In this document: positions 24,198-36,020 of the stretch, piece after piece
Position numbering within the stretch: the first letter of the stretch is position 1
How the letters are laid out: each line of letters starts with the position of its first letter
Assembly: GCA_008973525.1 (NCBI GenBank)
Contig: WACJ01000109.1
Location: 62,001-126,000, forward strand
DNA length: 64,000 bases
Direction: 5' to 3'
From: Stenopsyche tienmushanensis
Taxonomy: Eukaryota; Arthropoda; Insecta; Trichoptera; Stenopsychidae
The notes under the pieces: generated by a model
What the model saw: the letters and a program-made list of their open reading frames with translations, nothing else
Told to the model about the DNA's origin: nothing
Databases searched by the model: none
Made by a program: the position numbers and the translations under genes

Positions 24198-24688
24198 CAC
24201 TTAAACCTCTTTTTGTGCGACTTTTTTTGTGCGATTTCGTTTTTATGCATTTTTCCAAAGTTTCGACTTTTAAAAATATATTATTCAAAGGAATTTCCAA
24301 AATTTCAACTACTTACGGAGTTATAGCTATTTTAGTGACGTGGAAACTTGGCCGGTCCTAACATAATGAAATATTTTAATGCGTTTTTCTCGAAACTACT
24401 TTTTTCAACAAGGTTGACATCATGAACGAATCTACCAATGATGCAAGACGTCCTTTGAATGTTACCAAAAATGTTATTTTTTAATTGCCTTATTGTTTCC
24501 TTGTTTTTTATTAACTTTTTTTATGCGATTTTGGATATATTTTATAGGGCAGTTTCAAAGTTATGCGGTTTTTAAAATCCATCCATCCATCTTCACTTTT
24601 TCTTTATAAGTCATAGAATTTTTGTGTGATTTATTTTTGTGCGAATTTCCGCAGAACGCATCTACCGCACAAAAAAAAAGTTTAAATG
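24198..24688. mobile_element. Tigger/pogo-type MITE, GTGCG family, copy 1
   Basis: The element is 491 bp and TA-flanked (24196-24197 and 24689-24690). Its left end is CACTTAAACCTCTTTTTGTG and its right end complements to CATTTAAACTTTTTTTTTGT, both with GTGCG just inside. The interior repeats TTTATGCG/TTTGTGCG-like words and carries CGGAGTTATAGCTATTTTAG, shared with 44210-44752. It has no coding capacity. Ends and target site match the pogo/Tigger branch of Tc1-mariner. Confidence 0.82.
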
Positions 24689-26130
24689 TATATAATGATA
24701 TATTTATGAGTATCAAACTATGACCAAACGATTATTCTTCTTATTTGCAAATACGGTTTTTAAAAATTTCCATTTTTTATGATGATTGGTCATACTTACC
24801 TTTTTTCAATGATTTTATTCACTAATAGGGTTAAATTTGAATTCTATTAAGAATAAAATGAAATTGGAAACATTTAAGAGTGCACATGGATTTTAAGTCT
24901 AATTTCGGACTGTTTATTATTGGAATCTTGGGGGAGATGTGAACTGAAAAGTGTATGGTGGGACAAAGTTGGACAGAGTTATATTTAAGCCTGGGAATCA
25001 GATCCGCTTGAAGATTTATTTAGAATTTCTATAAAAGCTTGTGGTATGAGGAGGAAGAATCATTAGGTGAACAAAAGGAAGTCAAATTAAAATTAAGCTC
25101 CCACAAAGAAACCGCTCCTCTTGAAATAATAACATAGCCAAGACTAGAAGAGGGGTGATTTTTTCTAGCACCACGCTTGGTCGCTCAAAGGTAACGATGC
25201 TACGAAGGATAATAGCAAGTGTGTAGATTCTGAAGAAGATCATTTGAGAATAATAAGAAAATAAATCAGATTGTGGTTAGTAACGAAAGGACGTCCTTCA
25301 GTGGAGTGGTCCTCTACCTGCCTTCTTGTTGGACCAAATCCGCCAAGAAGGTTACTCATTTCAACATGCACGCATTGCGTGGCGCTTGTATAAAATCATT
25401 TGAATTATCAAAACTAATGCAGGATAAGCAGGTAACATTGCCGAGCTGACTGCTTCTTGCGAAACGCTAAACCGCTGATACACTTGTTACAAAAACACGA
25501 ACAGGCATAAGTATTTCAACAACGGTCGTTGACCAATACGCATTACAAAATGCTGTCGCAGAAAAACGTCAGGTCGCTGTAAGAACGCCTGAAGTTTATG
25601 ATGCCTGAAATTATTGACGGATATGAAAATTTTCGTAATACGAAATGCTTGGCTTGTCCGCAAGAATTGAGCATCATCAGATCGAGAATCGTAAAGATTG
25701 CATTTGCCGTGTTGCAATTAAACTTACATACGCCGCAGCGGTCTCTGTCGAGATCTATGCCTTAAATAACGGCTGAAAACAATATTTATGTCGTTTATGG
25801 TCCATGAAGATGGTGCAATCAATAATCGATCGAGCCTGTTTGACATACATTACACTGTCGGCACAGCATCGACAAAAGATCCAAGTCGTAAAAGTCTTGT
25901 AATGACCAACAGCTAAATTGCGAGTTATCCTTTCATTATACAGAGTCATCGCCGTGTTTGATTCAAATGATCTTACTGCTTGAAGCGAATGCATTGATGC
26001 AGTATGATTTGAACATTTGTTACTTAATAACCTTCCTTATATGGCGAGGGGTATATTAGTACCACAATTTCATGCGAACGAATCTAATTGATAATTTTCA
26101 ACGAAAGATTGCATGAATCTTACCACTGAG
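24689..26130. other. Stretch without recognised gene; coding-like patch at 25.45-25.75 kb
   Basis: The patch at about 25470-25600 is less AT-rich, and a plus frame reads VDQYALQNAVAEKRQVAVRT before a stop. The minus strand is also open across it. No splice sites or family are recognised, and the rest is AT-rich. Confidence 0.3.
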
Positions 26131-26270
26131 CTGGTGCGAAAGTAAAGTCGTTTTTTTCCAACGGTTGTTTGCACTACTTCCAGGTAAAAACATTTTTTAC
26201 CATTGAGATAATTCCATAAGGATCGTAAAGATGACAATCACTAGGTGCTAAGTCAGGGTAGTAAGATGAA
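26131..26270 (-). pseudogene. Mariner transposase C-terminal fragment plus end
   Basis: On the minus strand the frame reads SYYPDLAPSDCHLYDPYG, the mariner motif around the third catalytic Asp (normally SPDLAPSD). A stop follows within about 17 codons, and the terminal-repeat-like GGTGCGAAAGTAAAGTCG (plus strand, 26133-26150) closes the fragment. The rest of the transposase is missing. Confidence 0.8.
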
Positions 26271-28440
26271 AATTGTAAAACTTGCAATTTTAACACTATC
26301 ATGGCCGCATCAAATTAGCAAAAACTTATGTTAGAAAAACGTTTATTTATTGTATTGTTATGTAAATTATCAAAAAGCACTTTTTTCTGACATTACGAAC
26401 AAGGTTTAAGAATAGAATGAGTGTCTAGAAGTCAAAACTCGATTGTTCGTGTTGTCTTTAGAGTAGGCGTTTGTTTTGATAATTAAGATACTCGCATCAT
26501 TCTTATCGTTGACCAATTTTGTTATTCCCCCTTGACTATTATGGAGTAGCGTTATTAGCCGAGTGTCACCACTTTTGCAAACTAGCACCTTTGCAAAATC
26601 TACTAATTAAACTGGCAAGCTTGCACGGTAATCTTGTTCTTTTATTTTCGTAACACATTAATAGGCAAAAATGGCTGAACAACATCACGAACGGTCGGCG
26701 CGCTCATGATGCATATGTGGCATCATGTTGCCGCCAAAGATCGAACCCGTGATGATGCAACAGATGCATCACCGACCACAAAAGTGTGAAGTTAATTGTT
26801 TGTTATTTTATATTGCTATATATGAAACTCAAATATAGATCTTTGAAATCATTCCCAGCTTATGGAATTGTTATAAAACAAATTGTCAAGTTCAATAGGT
26901 ATATCGAGACAACACTGTGTAGTAAATACATCATAGTAAAGGAAAGGTTAAAAGCAATGAAAAAAAACCCCTTTAAAGCAAAAAGACAAGCATTTACGTC
27001 ATTTCTAAATAAGTACCGTTTAAATGGCAGGAACTTACGCACCAACCTAATATATTCGCTAAAAGATCAATTGAGGTGTAATTTCGATTTGGAAATAAAT
27101 AGAAAATCAATTGTTGATATTTCTATTCCATATTATTCATCAATTTATTAAATTGTATATATGTTAACACTTTACGGTCCGCTGGCTACAACGCGAAACT
27201 TTAGATCTTTAGAAACTTCAGGTCGATTTCGCATAGATACTTGAAATAAATACGCCTTTTATAGACGATCATATACAATTTACAATCATCATTTTTACCA
27301 ACAGTTCGTTTATTTTATTGATGTTACATAGATATTTGACAAAGTGTGGGCAATCCGATCGTATTTATTAAAATCAGGCAACATCTATCATTGGATATCT
27401 ATTTTGTAGGTACAAATATGAATTCTATCATAGAAATAGCCAATTTTTGTGTAAAATACTAAGACGAAGATATTACATTGCATGACATAATATCCGGTGT
27501 CTTCTGGTTTATCAAATTCGGTCCAGTCCTGCACCTTTTATACATAGCCGACCTTCCGACAATAGAAACTACATACAAATGCCATCTTCGTCAAAGACAC
27601 GGTTCTGCTAACACGACGACCCTGCAATAGGCTCTCAATTACTCCAGCATGACCAGTCAAATAACTTGGTATGCACTTGGACAGATGCTTAATATGGAAA
27701 ATGCATTTATAGAAAAGGGAAAGCAACTCAAACTCGGATCGAAAATAAAACATTGCTGTACAGATTTGTCTTAAAACCAATTTTTTGTACCGCATCCACC
27801 TTCAATATTGATATTTTTCAGCGCTTATGACCCGCGTTCCCATGTTATTCCCGCCAGGATCACATGTAGTCTCGCAACTGAAATCTCTCTACAAAGAAAT
27901 AAAAATCTTGGCTAAAAACTTCAAAATCATTTTTTGAGTTTTCGCGATCCGATAATAAACAGACCCGTGTGTGGTCATCCATTTTGGAGCATACGGATGA
28001 GGTAGGCATACCTTGGAGGCTTTATGACCCAGCAGCTCTTGTTCCTATATTATTAACATAGCATAACACCTCTTTGAAGAATTGACTAAAAGGAAAAAAA
28101 CTATTAAAAAAGAAAAGAAATTGCAATTAATTCTTCACACGTTTTTCCTCTTTAAGTCATTGATTAGCTTAGCATCCGTTGATGTTTATAAACCAATGAC
28201 TTCATTAAGATACAACAGCTAGATTGCCTCATTGAAATACCGGAAAATGTGATTGAAGCGCGTTTTAGTGAACGATCCAACGACGTTTCATAGATAATGA
28301 TTTTTCAAAGACCTTTATGCAATTGCAAGCGCCATTTGGCACGCTACCATGGAACCTGATATAATTCCCCATATCAGAAGTGCATAGCGAATGGACGTCA
28401 TCTATGCCCGAGCACTGATATAACGGTAGTGTTCATTGAA
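26271..28440. other. Stretch without recognised gene
   Basis: A 121-codon plus frame at 26786-27151 (Lys/Arg-rich, KAMKKNPFKAKRQAFTSFLN) and an 85-codon minus frame at 27538-27795 are open but show no family motif. The rest is AT-rich. Confidence 0.33.
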
Positions 28441-28571
28441 TTATAAATTTGGTCGCGCTGCTGATTTTTTCTCCCGCGAACGACGACTCCACAGCGAGAG
28501 TTCATCGAGATATGGGTCATGCGACTCTGGTGCTGCATGTCGCGAATTATTCAGATCGAATTTCACTTGTT
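28441..28571 (-). CDS. Candidate terminal coding exon, unknown protein
   Basis: The minus-strand acceptor TTTTGTATCTTGTTATAG precedes a 131-base segment. After one split codon it reads QVKFDLNNSRHAAPESHDPY, LDELSLWSRRSREKKSAARP and NL, then TAA at 28441-28443. The base composition (TCG, CTG, CGC, GAC codons) stands out from the AT-rich flanks, and the peptide is hydrophilic and protein-like. The plus strand is also open and Ser/Arg-rich, so the direction is not certain. No family is recognised. Confidence 0.38.
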
Positions 28572-28616
28572 CTATAACAAGATACAAAAGCGTGCAATAC
28601 CTGTCATATAATCTGA

Positions 28617-28779
28617 TTACACGCTAGAAATTGCCAGTAATGAGCTTTCTTTTTGCTCAGCATCCGTTTCTTGTTCATCTGCCGGTGGCCGGACGACTCG
28701 AGGAATGAGCAGAACGCGGCGTTCCTCGTATAAATTATGAATCACGATAGAAATCAATTTTTTACTCGACGTCAATTTT
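28617..28779 (-). CDS. Candidate coding segment upstream of the terminal exon
   Basis: The minus-strand acceptor-like CACGTTTCATTTTAG precedes a frame reading KLTSSKKLISIVIHNLYEER, RVLLIPRVVRPPADEQETDA and EQKESSLLAISSV, then TAA at 28617-28619. It ends 45 bases before the candidate exon at 28441-28571, but no GT choice joins the two in phase, so they may be alternative ends of one gene or unrelated. The C-terminal part looks like real coding sequence. Confidence 0.33.
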
Positions 28780-29269
28780 CTAAAATGAAACGTGGAAAAA
28801 GCAGCCAATAAATTAGGCGGCGAATAAGTCGACGAAATTGCAGCGGGATTGCATTTAATTCACTGTCGGCATCGATGCACGCAATTATTGGCGCGATTAA
28901 CACCTCTTTTGACACCATTTTTTTGTTTAGACCGTAATGCCGATAATTTGATAAACATTGCCAATCGAATATTATTTTGCTTGTGGAAGAATCAAAAATG
29001 ATTTTAGTGATGACGCAAATACGGAATTTATTTATAAGTAGTATTTGTATTAAAATTATTAATTGAGTTGATAAGATAAAGATTCTCTGAAATAAAATGT
29101 TTTTACTGGTCGATATATGATCATAAACGTGGAGTGAAAACGCAAATTTGAGGGTGAGTCACGTGATCCAATCTGTTGCTTTTTACTGATAGGTGAGAAA
29201 TTCCTACCGGGAGAAGCGGGAGAGCAGGTGGAATTTATTCTCTCTGCCATCCAAAAGCTCATCAGCGTC
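28780..29269. other. Unassigned stretch
   Basis: No gene is recognised. A minus-strand frame at 29059-29295 overlaps the outer edge of the R1-like tail and is not convincing. Confidence 0.3.
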
Positions 29270-29650
29270 ATCAGTCGGGCGAGTGTTAGACCCATTAAAC
29301 CCTGCAGGGGGGGGGGGGGGAGCCAATCCTATGCCCGTGGGCAACGGTTGAAACCCTGGGGTAATGATGTGGAACTGGGAGCAACTGGGTAACCCAGCTA
29401 ACGTGAGTTGGGTAAGCAGGTCACCCTGTGTTGCGTACCCATAAAAGGATGTGTGGATCAGCCGATTACAGTTGTTGGTGGAGACTGTGTCAAAGGCTTC
29501 ACCACTATCCTCAACAGCTTTGGCATATAGGGGAGAATGGTTTTAGGTTGTCCCACGATAGTATTTCTTTGAATTTAGAATAACCTTTGTCCTTCCTTCT
29601 CCTACGCACCTTCAGGTGCACGTGGTCTGAAGCTGGTTGCAAAAAGGGTG
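29270..29650 (-). mobile_element. R1-like LINE 3' tail, copy 1
   Basis: The complement carries the blocks seen in five other places: GACACAGTCTCCACCAAC, the ACCCAACTCACGTTAGCTGG block, a CCCGTTGCCCACGGG-like block and the terminal TCTAACAC. A G-run (plus strand, about 29306-29320) lies in the position of the TCCCCCCTGGGG block of other copies. Only the 3' tail is present. Confidence 0.72.
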
Positions 29651-30091
29651 GGCGTCTGGATAAATATTTAGGGAATATTAATATTTCAAAAAATAAGTCA
29701 GCGACTGCAACACAACAAAGTTGGTAACGATCGATTAGGTGACCCCATCCATGAATATACGAAGTTTGATAACTGAGCAAATACAACCCAATACAAAGGA
29801 ACCGTTAATTCTGAACCATTGCACAAGTTTGAGCCACTTATTTTCCGATTCTAAAGCAAATATTGCATTTCTTTGGATCGACGGGAACGAAAGATATCTT
29901 AATTGCGTCATTGTTCCGCCATTACGACCGTTGCATACGCGCATGCGTCACAAAATGGCCGCAATTATCCGACTTATTACAAAAATGTTGTGTGAAAGAA
30001 TGCCAAAGATAAGTGTCACATGAAATAGCGTTATTCGCGCAACGACACAACACTGCTGAACAACAGATTTAAAAAATGACAAATTTATAAC
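29651..30091. other. Unassigned stretch
   Basis: Open on both strands at 29735-30023 with no family signal. No splice-bounded exon is seen. Confidence 0.3.
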
Positions 30092-30450
30092 ATGGATATA
30101 ATTTGGAGATCCAAGATGGCGGATCTTCGTAAAAATCGAACGTCGTTGGATCATCGATTTTTAGGCGAGGCGAATTGGTCATATTTTTTTGTTGTTGTTT
30201 GGGATCGCTTCGATCATTTGTCGGGCGAGATGGAGATCGTGAAGCTCATCCGGATCTCATCACTCATCGCTTTTTTGCCGGTTTGATACAGTATGAAAAG
30301 CTCGTTGATTTGAGATGCGTATCCGCTTCCGGTTCCGTACCCAAACATATCGACCAAATGTTCAGGTAGTGCGGCAAAAAATACCGCGCGGAATTTCTCA
30401 ACACCTCAAAAGACATATTTATCAGCGATCTCGACAAATGATATTCGATA
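30092..30450 (+). pseudogene. Possible decayed coding segment, unknown family
   Basis: Two overlapping frames look coding-like in turn. The first starts at ATG 30092 (MADLRKNRTSLDHRFLGEAN inside it), and the second continues as HPDLITHRFFAGLIQYEKLV, DLRCVSASGSVPKHIDQMFR, a TAG, then CGKKYRAEFLNTSKDIFISD. This fits one protein with a frameshift and a premature stop. No known domain is recognised. Confidence 0.27.
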
Positions 30451-30584
30451 ACTGTTGATGATAGCATTCATTTAAATTTTGATTAATTTGACTGTCTTGG
30501 CGCATCTTCATTTGGTATATTTATTATTATTTTTAGTATATTTTATTTAGCAGTTGGTCGAAAAGAGAGGGAGAATAGTTTGTA

Positions 30585-30745
30585 GTATCTCCGTCTCTGT
30601 TGTGTACATTATAGACGCGCTACGCATCGCGTTGCGCCTATTGTGTTTATCTATACGTAGCATAACGCAACCGCTAGACCAGTAATATGCTGCCTATTTT
30701 ACTATATATTACACAAACACAGCTTCATATTTTAACAAGGAATTT
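30585..30745 (+). repeat. Repeat family Z, copy 2
   Basis: Similar to 10431-10610, with the shared string ATATATTACACAAACACAG and a GCGCTACGCATCGCGTTGCG block upstream. No ends are defined and the class is unknown. Confidence 0.65.
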
Positions 30746-30791
30746 CTGTTAACAATTAGAAAAAAATGCATAATATCAACTTTATGCATTG

Positions 30792-30813
30792 CTCAATAAG
30801 TTCGTAGGATTTT
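30792..30813 (+). mobile_element. Solo end of the fold-back MITE family
   Basis: The 22 bases TCAATAAGTTCGTAGGATTT(TT) are identical to the left end of the 104-bp inverted-repeat element at 45728-45831. No partner end is found here. Confidence 0.6.
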
Positions 30814-33180
30814 TTTCTCAATTTAAACTGTTTTCTTTTTCAATTGGGGATTTTTATTTGTAATTTCGTATCAATAACTTTATATGTATGCATTTTGCTT
30901 CCATGACTTGTGAGCTGAATTTAGTGACTTTCTTAGGCTTAATTTCTTATTGCTTTATTAATTAAATAGAATAAATAGTTATTCTATCGATCGAACAAAC
31001 TATCTTATCGATCTTTCCAGTGTTATACGGGTATTCATGACATTGTGACTCATTGTGAGTCCATGAAAAACACATTTTTTTAGACTATAAATTATGATGC
31101 CATATTTCGGCTTAAAATATGTCAAGCATTGAGAATATTTGGCATTCAGATGGGCAGGGCAAGTCTGTGTTTAATTGTTTTAAACAGCAGATGGACATGT
31201 GGTATTAAGTATTTAATTCCGAAGAAGCAGGTACATAGATGCTTTTGATGCCTGAGACTCACTTATCCAATGTGTCACTGAAGTGAGTGTGTCAAATAGC
31301 AATCATTTGGTTTTAATTTTCGTCTTATTGTTTGGTTTTCGCCTTGATATGACACATCTTCTGTTTGGTGGCAATTAAGGCAGATACGCTCAAAAGCGAA
31401 TGACAAAGACATGTTAATTTTTCGGTATGAATTTTCATAAGGCAATATTTGAATTGGCTGTTAAGAGCCGATCGTTTTAGCAAGTGTGATGACTCACGAA
31501 GGTGGATCAACATATTTACAATAAGCATATAAATTATTGCAAAAGTTCCATGTCAAACAACAATACAGCTAATAAAACATGATGTAATTACTACAAAGTG
31601 ACAACACATTACAGAGAAAAGGCGAGTCGAACTCATTATGCGAAGGCAAACAAGAATGATTCACGAAGAAAAATCAGCCCTTTCATTAATTAAATCGAAT
31701 ATCTTATTGCTTCAATGACTAATGTAAGAAAATCTTTTAAAAATAGACATTTAGATGTTCATCAGGCATCAATACATGATTATTTGATTTGGAGTCTGCA
31801 TTGCAATAAGGTGCTTTTTATACGAATTTGGGCAAATTTTATTTTCTGAGTGTTCCCAAAGACACATTTAGGCTTTTATTGATATGTTGCGATGTATTCT
31901 GAATTAGATCTTGATGTGGGGCGATGATTTGTTATGATTACGAGTGATTGTCGAGCGTTTTTTTTTAAACATGATCTGCTTCATTGCTCTAATTTCCTTT
32001 TATGCAAATAACATTTGATATATTGCTTATGATTAATTCAATGCGCTCAATATGTCATTGTTCACTCTCTCCAAAGCAGAAGATGGAGAGTCCCACACAA
32101 GTCCCTCTTCTGAAATAAAGTCGTGTATTTGTTAATTACATACATGGAGGCAATTAAGCGGACGAGGAAAGCAACGAAGCCCATTGACATTACAGTCGTT
32201 CCTCCTCATCATTCTTCCGGCATACGTACGCGTTCCACTTTCGTCCATTTTCTTTACAACCAGCATGCCAAACGTTTCTGGTTCTTCAGACGCTTAATTA
32301 ACTTTTCGGTTTGGAGTCAATTATGCCATTCAATCGATTTTATTATATCTCGGACCGATGGAGTCATTACAGTGCCATAATGTACCAGTTTTCGATGGGA
32401 ACCGCACCGGTACGAATGGTGCGTGATTGACGTACCAGGAAGTCGTGTTAAATCATGTGATTTTCATTGATTATGATATCAATCTCGCGATCCTTTTGTC
32501 TGGTTCGACTTTCTCATCGTATTTAACTGGTTTAGTAGGTAAACATGTAGGCTCTAATCAAATCAAATGCGGGTTGTATATTTTATAATGGCGAAACAAG
32601 CTGTTTTATGATGGAGGAAAATCTCGATTTTTACTGTGTATTGTAAAACGATAATCAGCGGCGTAATTCATACGCTAAACAATCCAAATGTTTTATTTCA
32701 GAACATTTTTTGGACTTCTTTGGGGTTTTTTGTCTAATTGGGAGGTCATGGACATGGTCGCTGCCATTGAGAAGACCCTATAGATTTGGGATCGAGTCAC
32801 AGTTAACCCATTTATTCGGAAATCGTACACCTCACCAGCATGTTGAAGGCTACTAAATCGAGACATTCTCGCCAAAATCTGGACGCTTGGAAACAGTGGC
32901 GTAACTACTAATTGGCGAGCTTAGTTGATGCCTAGAGGCAGTAACTGTCTAATCTATGTATACATATATTCAATACATATATGATTTTAAAATTGTTATA
33001 TTAATTTTTCCCTACCGGTGATGTATTTACTACACCTCGACTCTAATAATGGATATATCGATATGAAATATAATAGATACGGGGTTCAGAATTTTTGTAT
33101 TCCCCCGTAATATAATTACGAATTACATCAAAGTATTATAGTATATAAGTATTCATCTGCAGCTACGGAAATAAATAATT
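30814..33180. other. Stretch without recognised gene
   Basis: AT-rich overall. The patch at 32150-32290 is more balanced and open on both strands, without splice support. Near 32740 GGGAGGTCATGGACATG again echoes the R1-like scraps. Nothing else is recognised. Confidence 0.35.
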
Positions 33181-33450
33181 TGTCGGGAAATCGGGAATTT
33201 TGCGAAGTCCGTGTCTCAGCAGATAGGAATTTTATCAGTCATATTGATGGTGTTATACGAAAATGGGGGCTCACGCGGTCATCAACTCGAACTAGCATTT
33301 AAATATCTGATGACGATACATCCAACGAGTGTGGAGGCTGAGCGTGCATTTTCAGCAGCAGGTTGCCCGCCTTCCAAAATCAGATCCAGACTAAATGACG
33401 ATCCCGGGATGGTCTAATGCAATCCCAAAATCCCGGGATCGAAATTTTGG
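33181..33450 (+). pseudogene. hAT transposase dimerisation-domain fragment
   Basis: The frame reads LELAFKYLMTIHPTSVEAER, AFSAAGCPPSKIRSRLNDDP and then stops. This is the conserved C-terminal dimerisation motif of hAT transposases (TSVEAERxFSxAG followed by RSRL). GGGAAATCGGGAATTTTGCG before it and CAATCCCAAAATCCCGGGAT after it are the kind of CCCGGGAT-rich bases seen near hAT ends. The rest of the transposase is missing. Confidence 0.82.
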
Positions 33451-35062
33451 CTCGAGATTGGATTCCCTACTCAGGACATATGGAATCGGTGATCAGTCTT
33501 CTCTTATAAAGCAGTATGAGCAATAATTTATCAACCGTCCCATTTTTCAGATTCCAGCATCAAACTTTAAGATTAAGTATTGATGCTGCATTTGTTTGGG
33601 ATCCTCGATGGTTATGCGGTCAGCAGTCACTTCCCGAAGACATGCCACGGAAATTTTAAGTGGCAGTCATGCTTCTTTAGTGGAGCAGTGAAATGCTAAT
33701 CGCATATATAAGGGCAGCTATACAGAGCCGCAAACGGTGAAAATTTCCACGGCCACATATTATACGGATCGGAATTCCTTAATAACAGGTTCCGCCAAGG
33801 AATGTAAATTTTTAAGCATTGCATGCAATTTCTTTCCGAGTATAGCACTCGGCGTGCGTGCCCACTTCTGAATAAAATTATACTCGAGCAATATTTGTGC
33901 TGTATAAAATTTGAAATTTACAAATGGCGAGCTTGTACAGTTAGTGTGTACACAAACGAAGGTTCTTTCACAGACAGTCGCCATTCTTTTGCAGAACATT
34001 TTGACTGAGGTTGCGTTCCAATTGATCCAAGCCACGGTTAGGCGTTGGATATTTGCATATGTAAAAAGTTGTGTAAGACAGAAAAGGCGGATTGAATAAA
34101 GAAAATGTCGAGATCATTTCGCAATTCGTCGAGATTTGGGCGTATCTTGGCGCTGAAACCTGAATTGGTTGTAAATTTGGACGATGAGGCCTCGGGTAGC
34201 GATGGCAGTATGCAGGTAGCAGTATTAATGATCGAGCTCGACGACCTTCGCGAATGGGAGCATTAGTTAAAATGACGGCCTCGATAGTATGTATTTGGGT
34301 TGTTTAGAAGCTGATAGCGTATTAATTTCCTAGGTATCGGGTGTCATACAGATGTGGATCCAGCAGTAGGCATCTACAGGTGCATCATCACCTTGGGACG
34401 GCATTGGAGGCTAAAAAGGTCAGACAATTAAATAAACAAGTTGGGTATCAAATAAAGCATTCAAAGGCAGTCGAAGACCATCTGATCAATTTCATCACGA
34501 TAGACCAGATGTGAAATCCGGATAATGCGAACGCTCATGACTTGGAATGAGATATTGCCGGATTTGACGGCGAGAGTTTTGGGTTGCCAATCCGATGACG
34601 AATTTCGACTGGGAGAAATTCACATGATTTAGATTTGGATCTATATTGTTTGCTTTGGTTGACGCCACTGTCGAAATCATGAGTTAATCGATTCGACACA
34701 CTAAAATTACCTTTTGTCCAAACCGAGACTTTCATTGGGTCCAATCTATTACTTTGTACCATATGAAATCGCCAATGGAAATATTAGGATACCTTTCGAT
34801 TAATCATTATATTCCATTGCCATAACATTGGGCAGGCAAATCAAATTCAATTCGTGGATGGCTAACAAAACTAGTCGGATTCTTGTGCTAGTTTTTTGAA
34901 AAGTTTTGATTCCAAAGAATATTCATGCTTTACAATACTTCAGCAATTTAATTGAAAAGACAGCAAAAACGTACATTACCGCAACAAGCAAAAATTGTGG
35001 TCAAAAGCTTTCAGTATTTTTTTAATAGTATTTTTTTTTTGGTTTCCCAATCTAAATGAATT
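33451..35062. other. Stretch without recognised gene
   Basis: Open frames on both strands at 33760-34099 and 34495-34762 have no family signal. An oligo-T run at 35018-35040 precedes the piggyBac-like element. Confidence 0.35.
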
Positions 35063-35251
35063 TTAACACATTACGTGCGGGGACACTTCGCGCGCGTTTG
35101 ACTCCTGATGCTGGTAATCTTTCAACGCTGTGCGTAAAAAGCATATATTTACATAAAATGTCATTAATTAAAAAAACAACATTTTTTAAAAAAAATCAAG
35201 ATAGTATTGAACCAATATTCTCCCACCAGTATAAATATCGATAAGGCTTAA

Positions 35252-35281
35252 ATTATGTCAAACACTTGTGTTTGACATAAT
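35252..35281. repeat. Perfect 14-bp inverted repeat with 2-base spacer
   Basis: ATTATGTCAAACAC and its exact complement are separated by TT, forming a potential hairpin inside the piggyBac-like element. It may act in transposition or be a chance subterminal repeat. Confidence 0.75.
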
Positions 35282-35349
35282 CAGACACTATAGAGGAGAT
35301 CGAAATGTCCTGTAGCTACCTCAACGAACTTAAATTGGATATGAAGATA

Positions 35350-35842
35350 CGCTTGGGTCTGTTTTTATGCGAATTTGAAGTTATGCGGTTTACAAAAATA
35401 ATGTAACATATCCATCATTTTTCTATAGAGGACAAAGCTTTTTTTATGCGAATTCGCATTAAAAAAATCTAAAATTAACGCTTGTGCAAGTTACAACCGT
35501 TATAATGTGAGTGTGTATAGGGCGATGGGCGAACGGAATTGTTTTTAAATCTGGCAACTCTTTTCAAAGCTTAATAATTGCATTTGTATAATTATCGAGT
35601 AAAACAGACTTAAGTTAAGCAATTCTAAGATAAATATGTATTGTGTTTTTATTCATATTATTTTTTTATAAACTTTTTTAATGCGGTTTTTGGTACATTC
35701 TATCACATTGATTTGAAGTTATGCGGTTTTTAAAAATAATGGAACCTATTAATCAGTTTTCTATGTAGTTCAAGTCTTTTTTTATGCGAATATATGCGAA
35801 TTTCCGTGGAATGTATCTATCGCATAAAAAAAGACCTAAGTG
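35350..35842. mobile_element. Tigger/pogo-type MITE, ATGCG family, copy 1
   Basis: The 493-bp element has TA at 35348-35349 and 35843-35844. Left end CGCTTGGGTCTGTTTTTATG; the right end complements to CACTTAGGTCTTTTTTTATG. It shares long blocks with 51971-52482, including TATAATGTGAGTGTGTATAG and GGCGATGGGCGAACGGAATT, and subterminal TTTCTATAGAG with the Tigger relic at 12726. Non-coding. It is nested in the piggyBac-like element. Confidence 0.9.
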
Positions 35843-35922
35843 TATTTTGAACTTGAAGGTGTAAATATTGAGATGGCCGATACGACTCTCCAAGATCGTC
35901 TAAAAGTCCTACTCATTTTTAG

Positions 35923-36020
35923 CTAATAGAAAAAATGTATATTTGGACTATAATCATCCTCATTGGTAGCATCTTCCCATTGTGGACTAATATTGGTGAT
36001 TTGAGGAGATGTATTAGATC
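35923..36020 (-). pseudogene. piggyBac N-terminal coding scrap
   Basis: The minus-strand frame reads SNTSPQITNISPQWEDATNE and DDYSPNIHFFY before TAG. It parallels SPLWEDVT at 15460 and SPVWEDVTNSND at 42120. This is what remains of the transposase gene inside the 35067-36157 element. Confidence 0.65.

Noticed and set aside
25440..25750. Bacterial-like coding patch (VDQYALQNAVAEKRQVAVRT)
   Set aside because: The frame is short, both strands are open, and there is no ribosome binding site or neighbouring bacterial gene. Horizontal transfer cannot be supported.
26786..27151. 121-codon Lys-rich frame
   Set aside because: Composition matches AT-rich noise and no domain is recognised.
32120..32380. 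Open frame on both strands with balanced composition
   Set aside because: No splice sites or family motif. The plus product is a mixture typical of chance translation.
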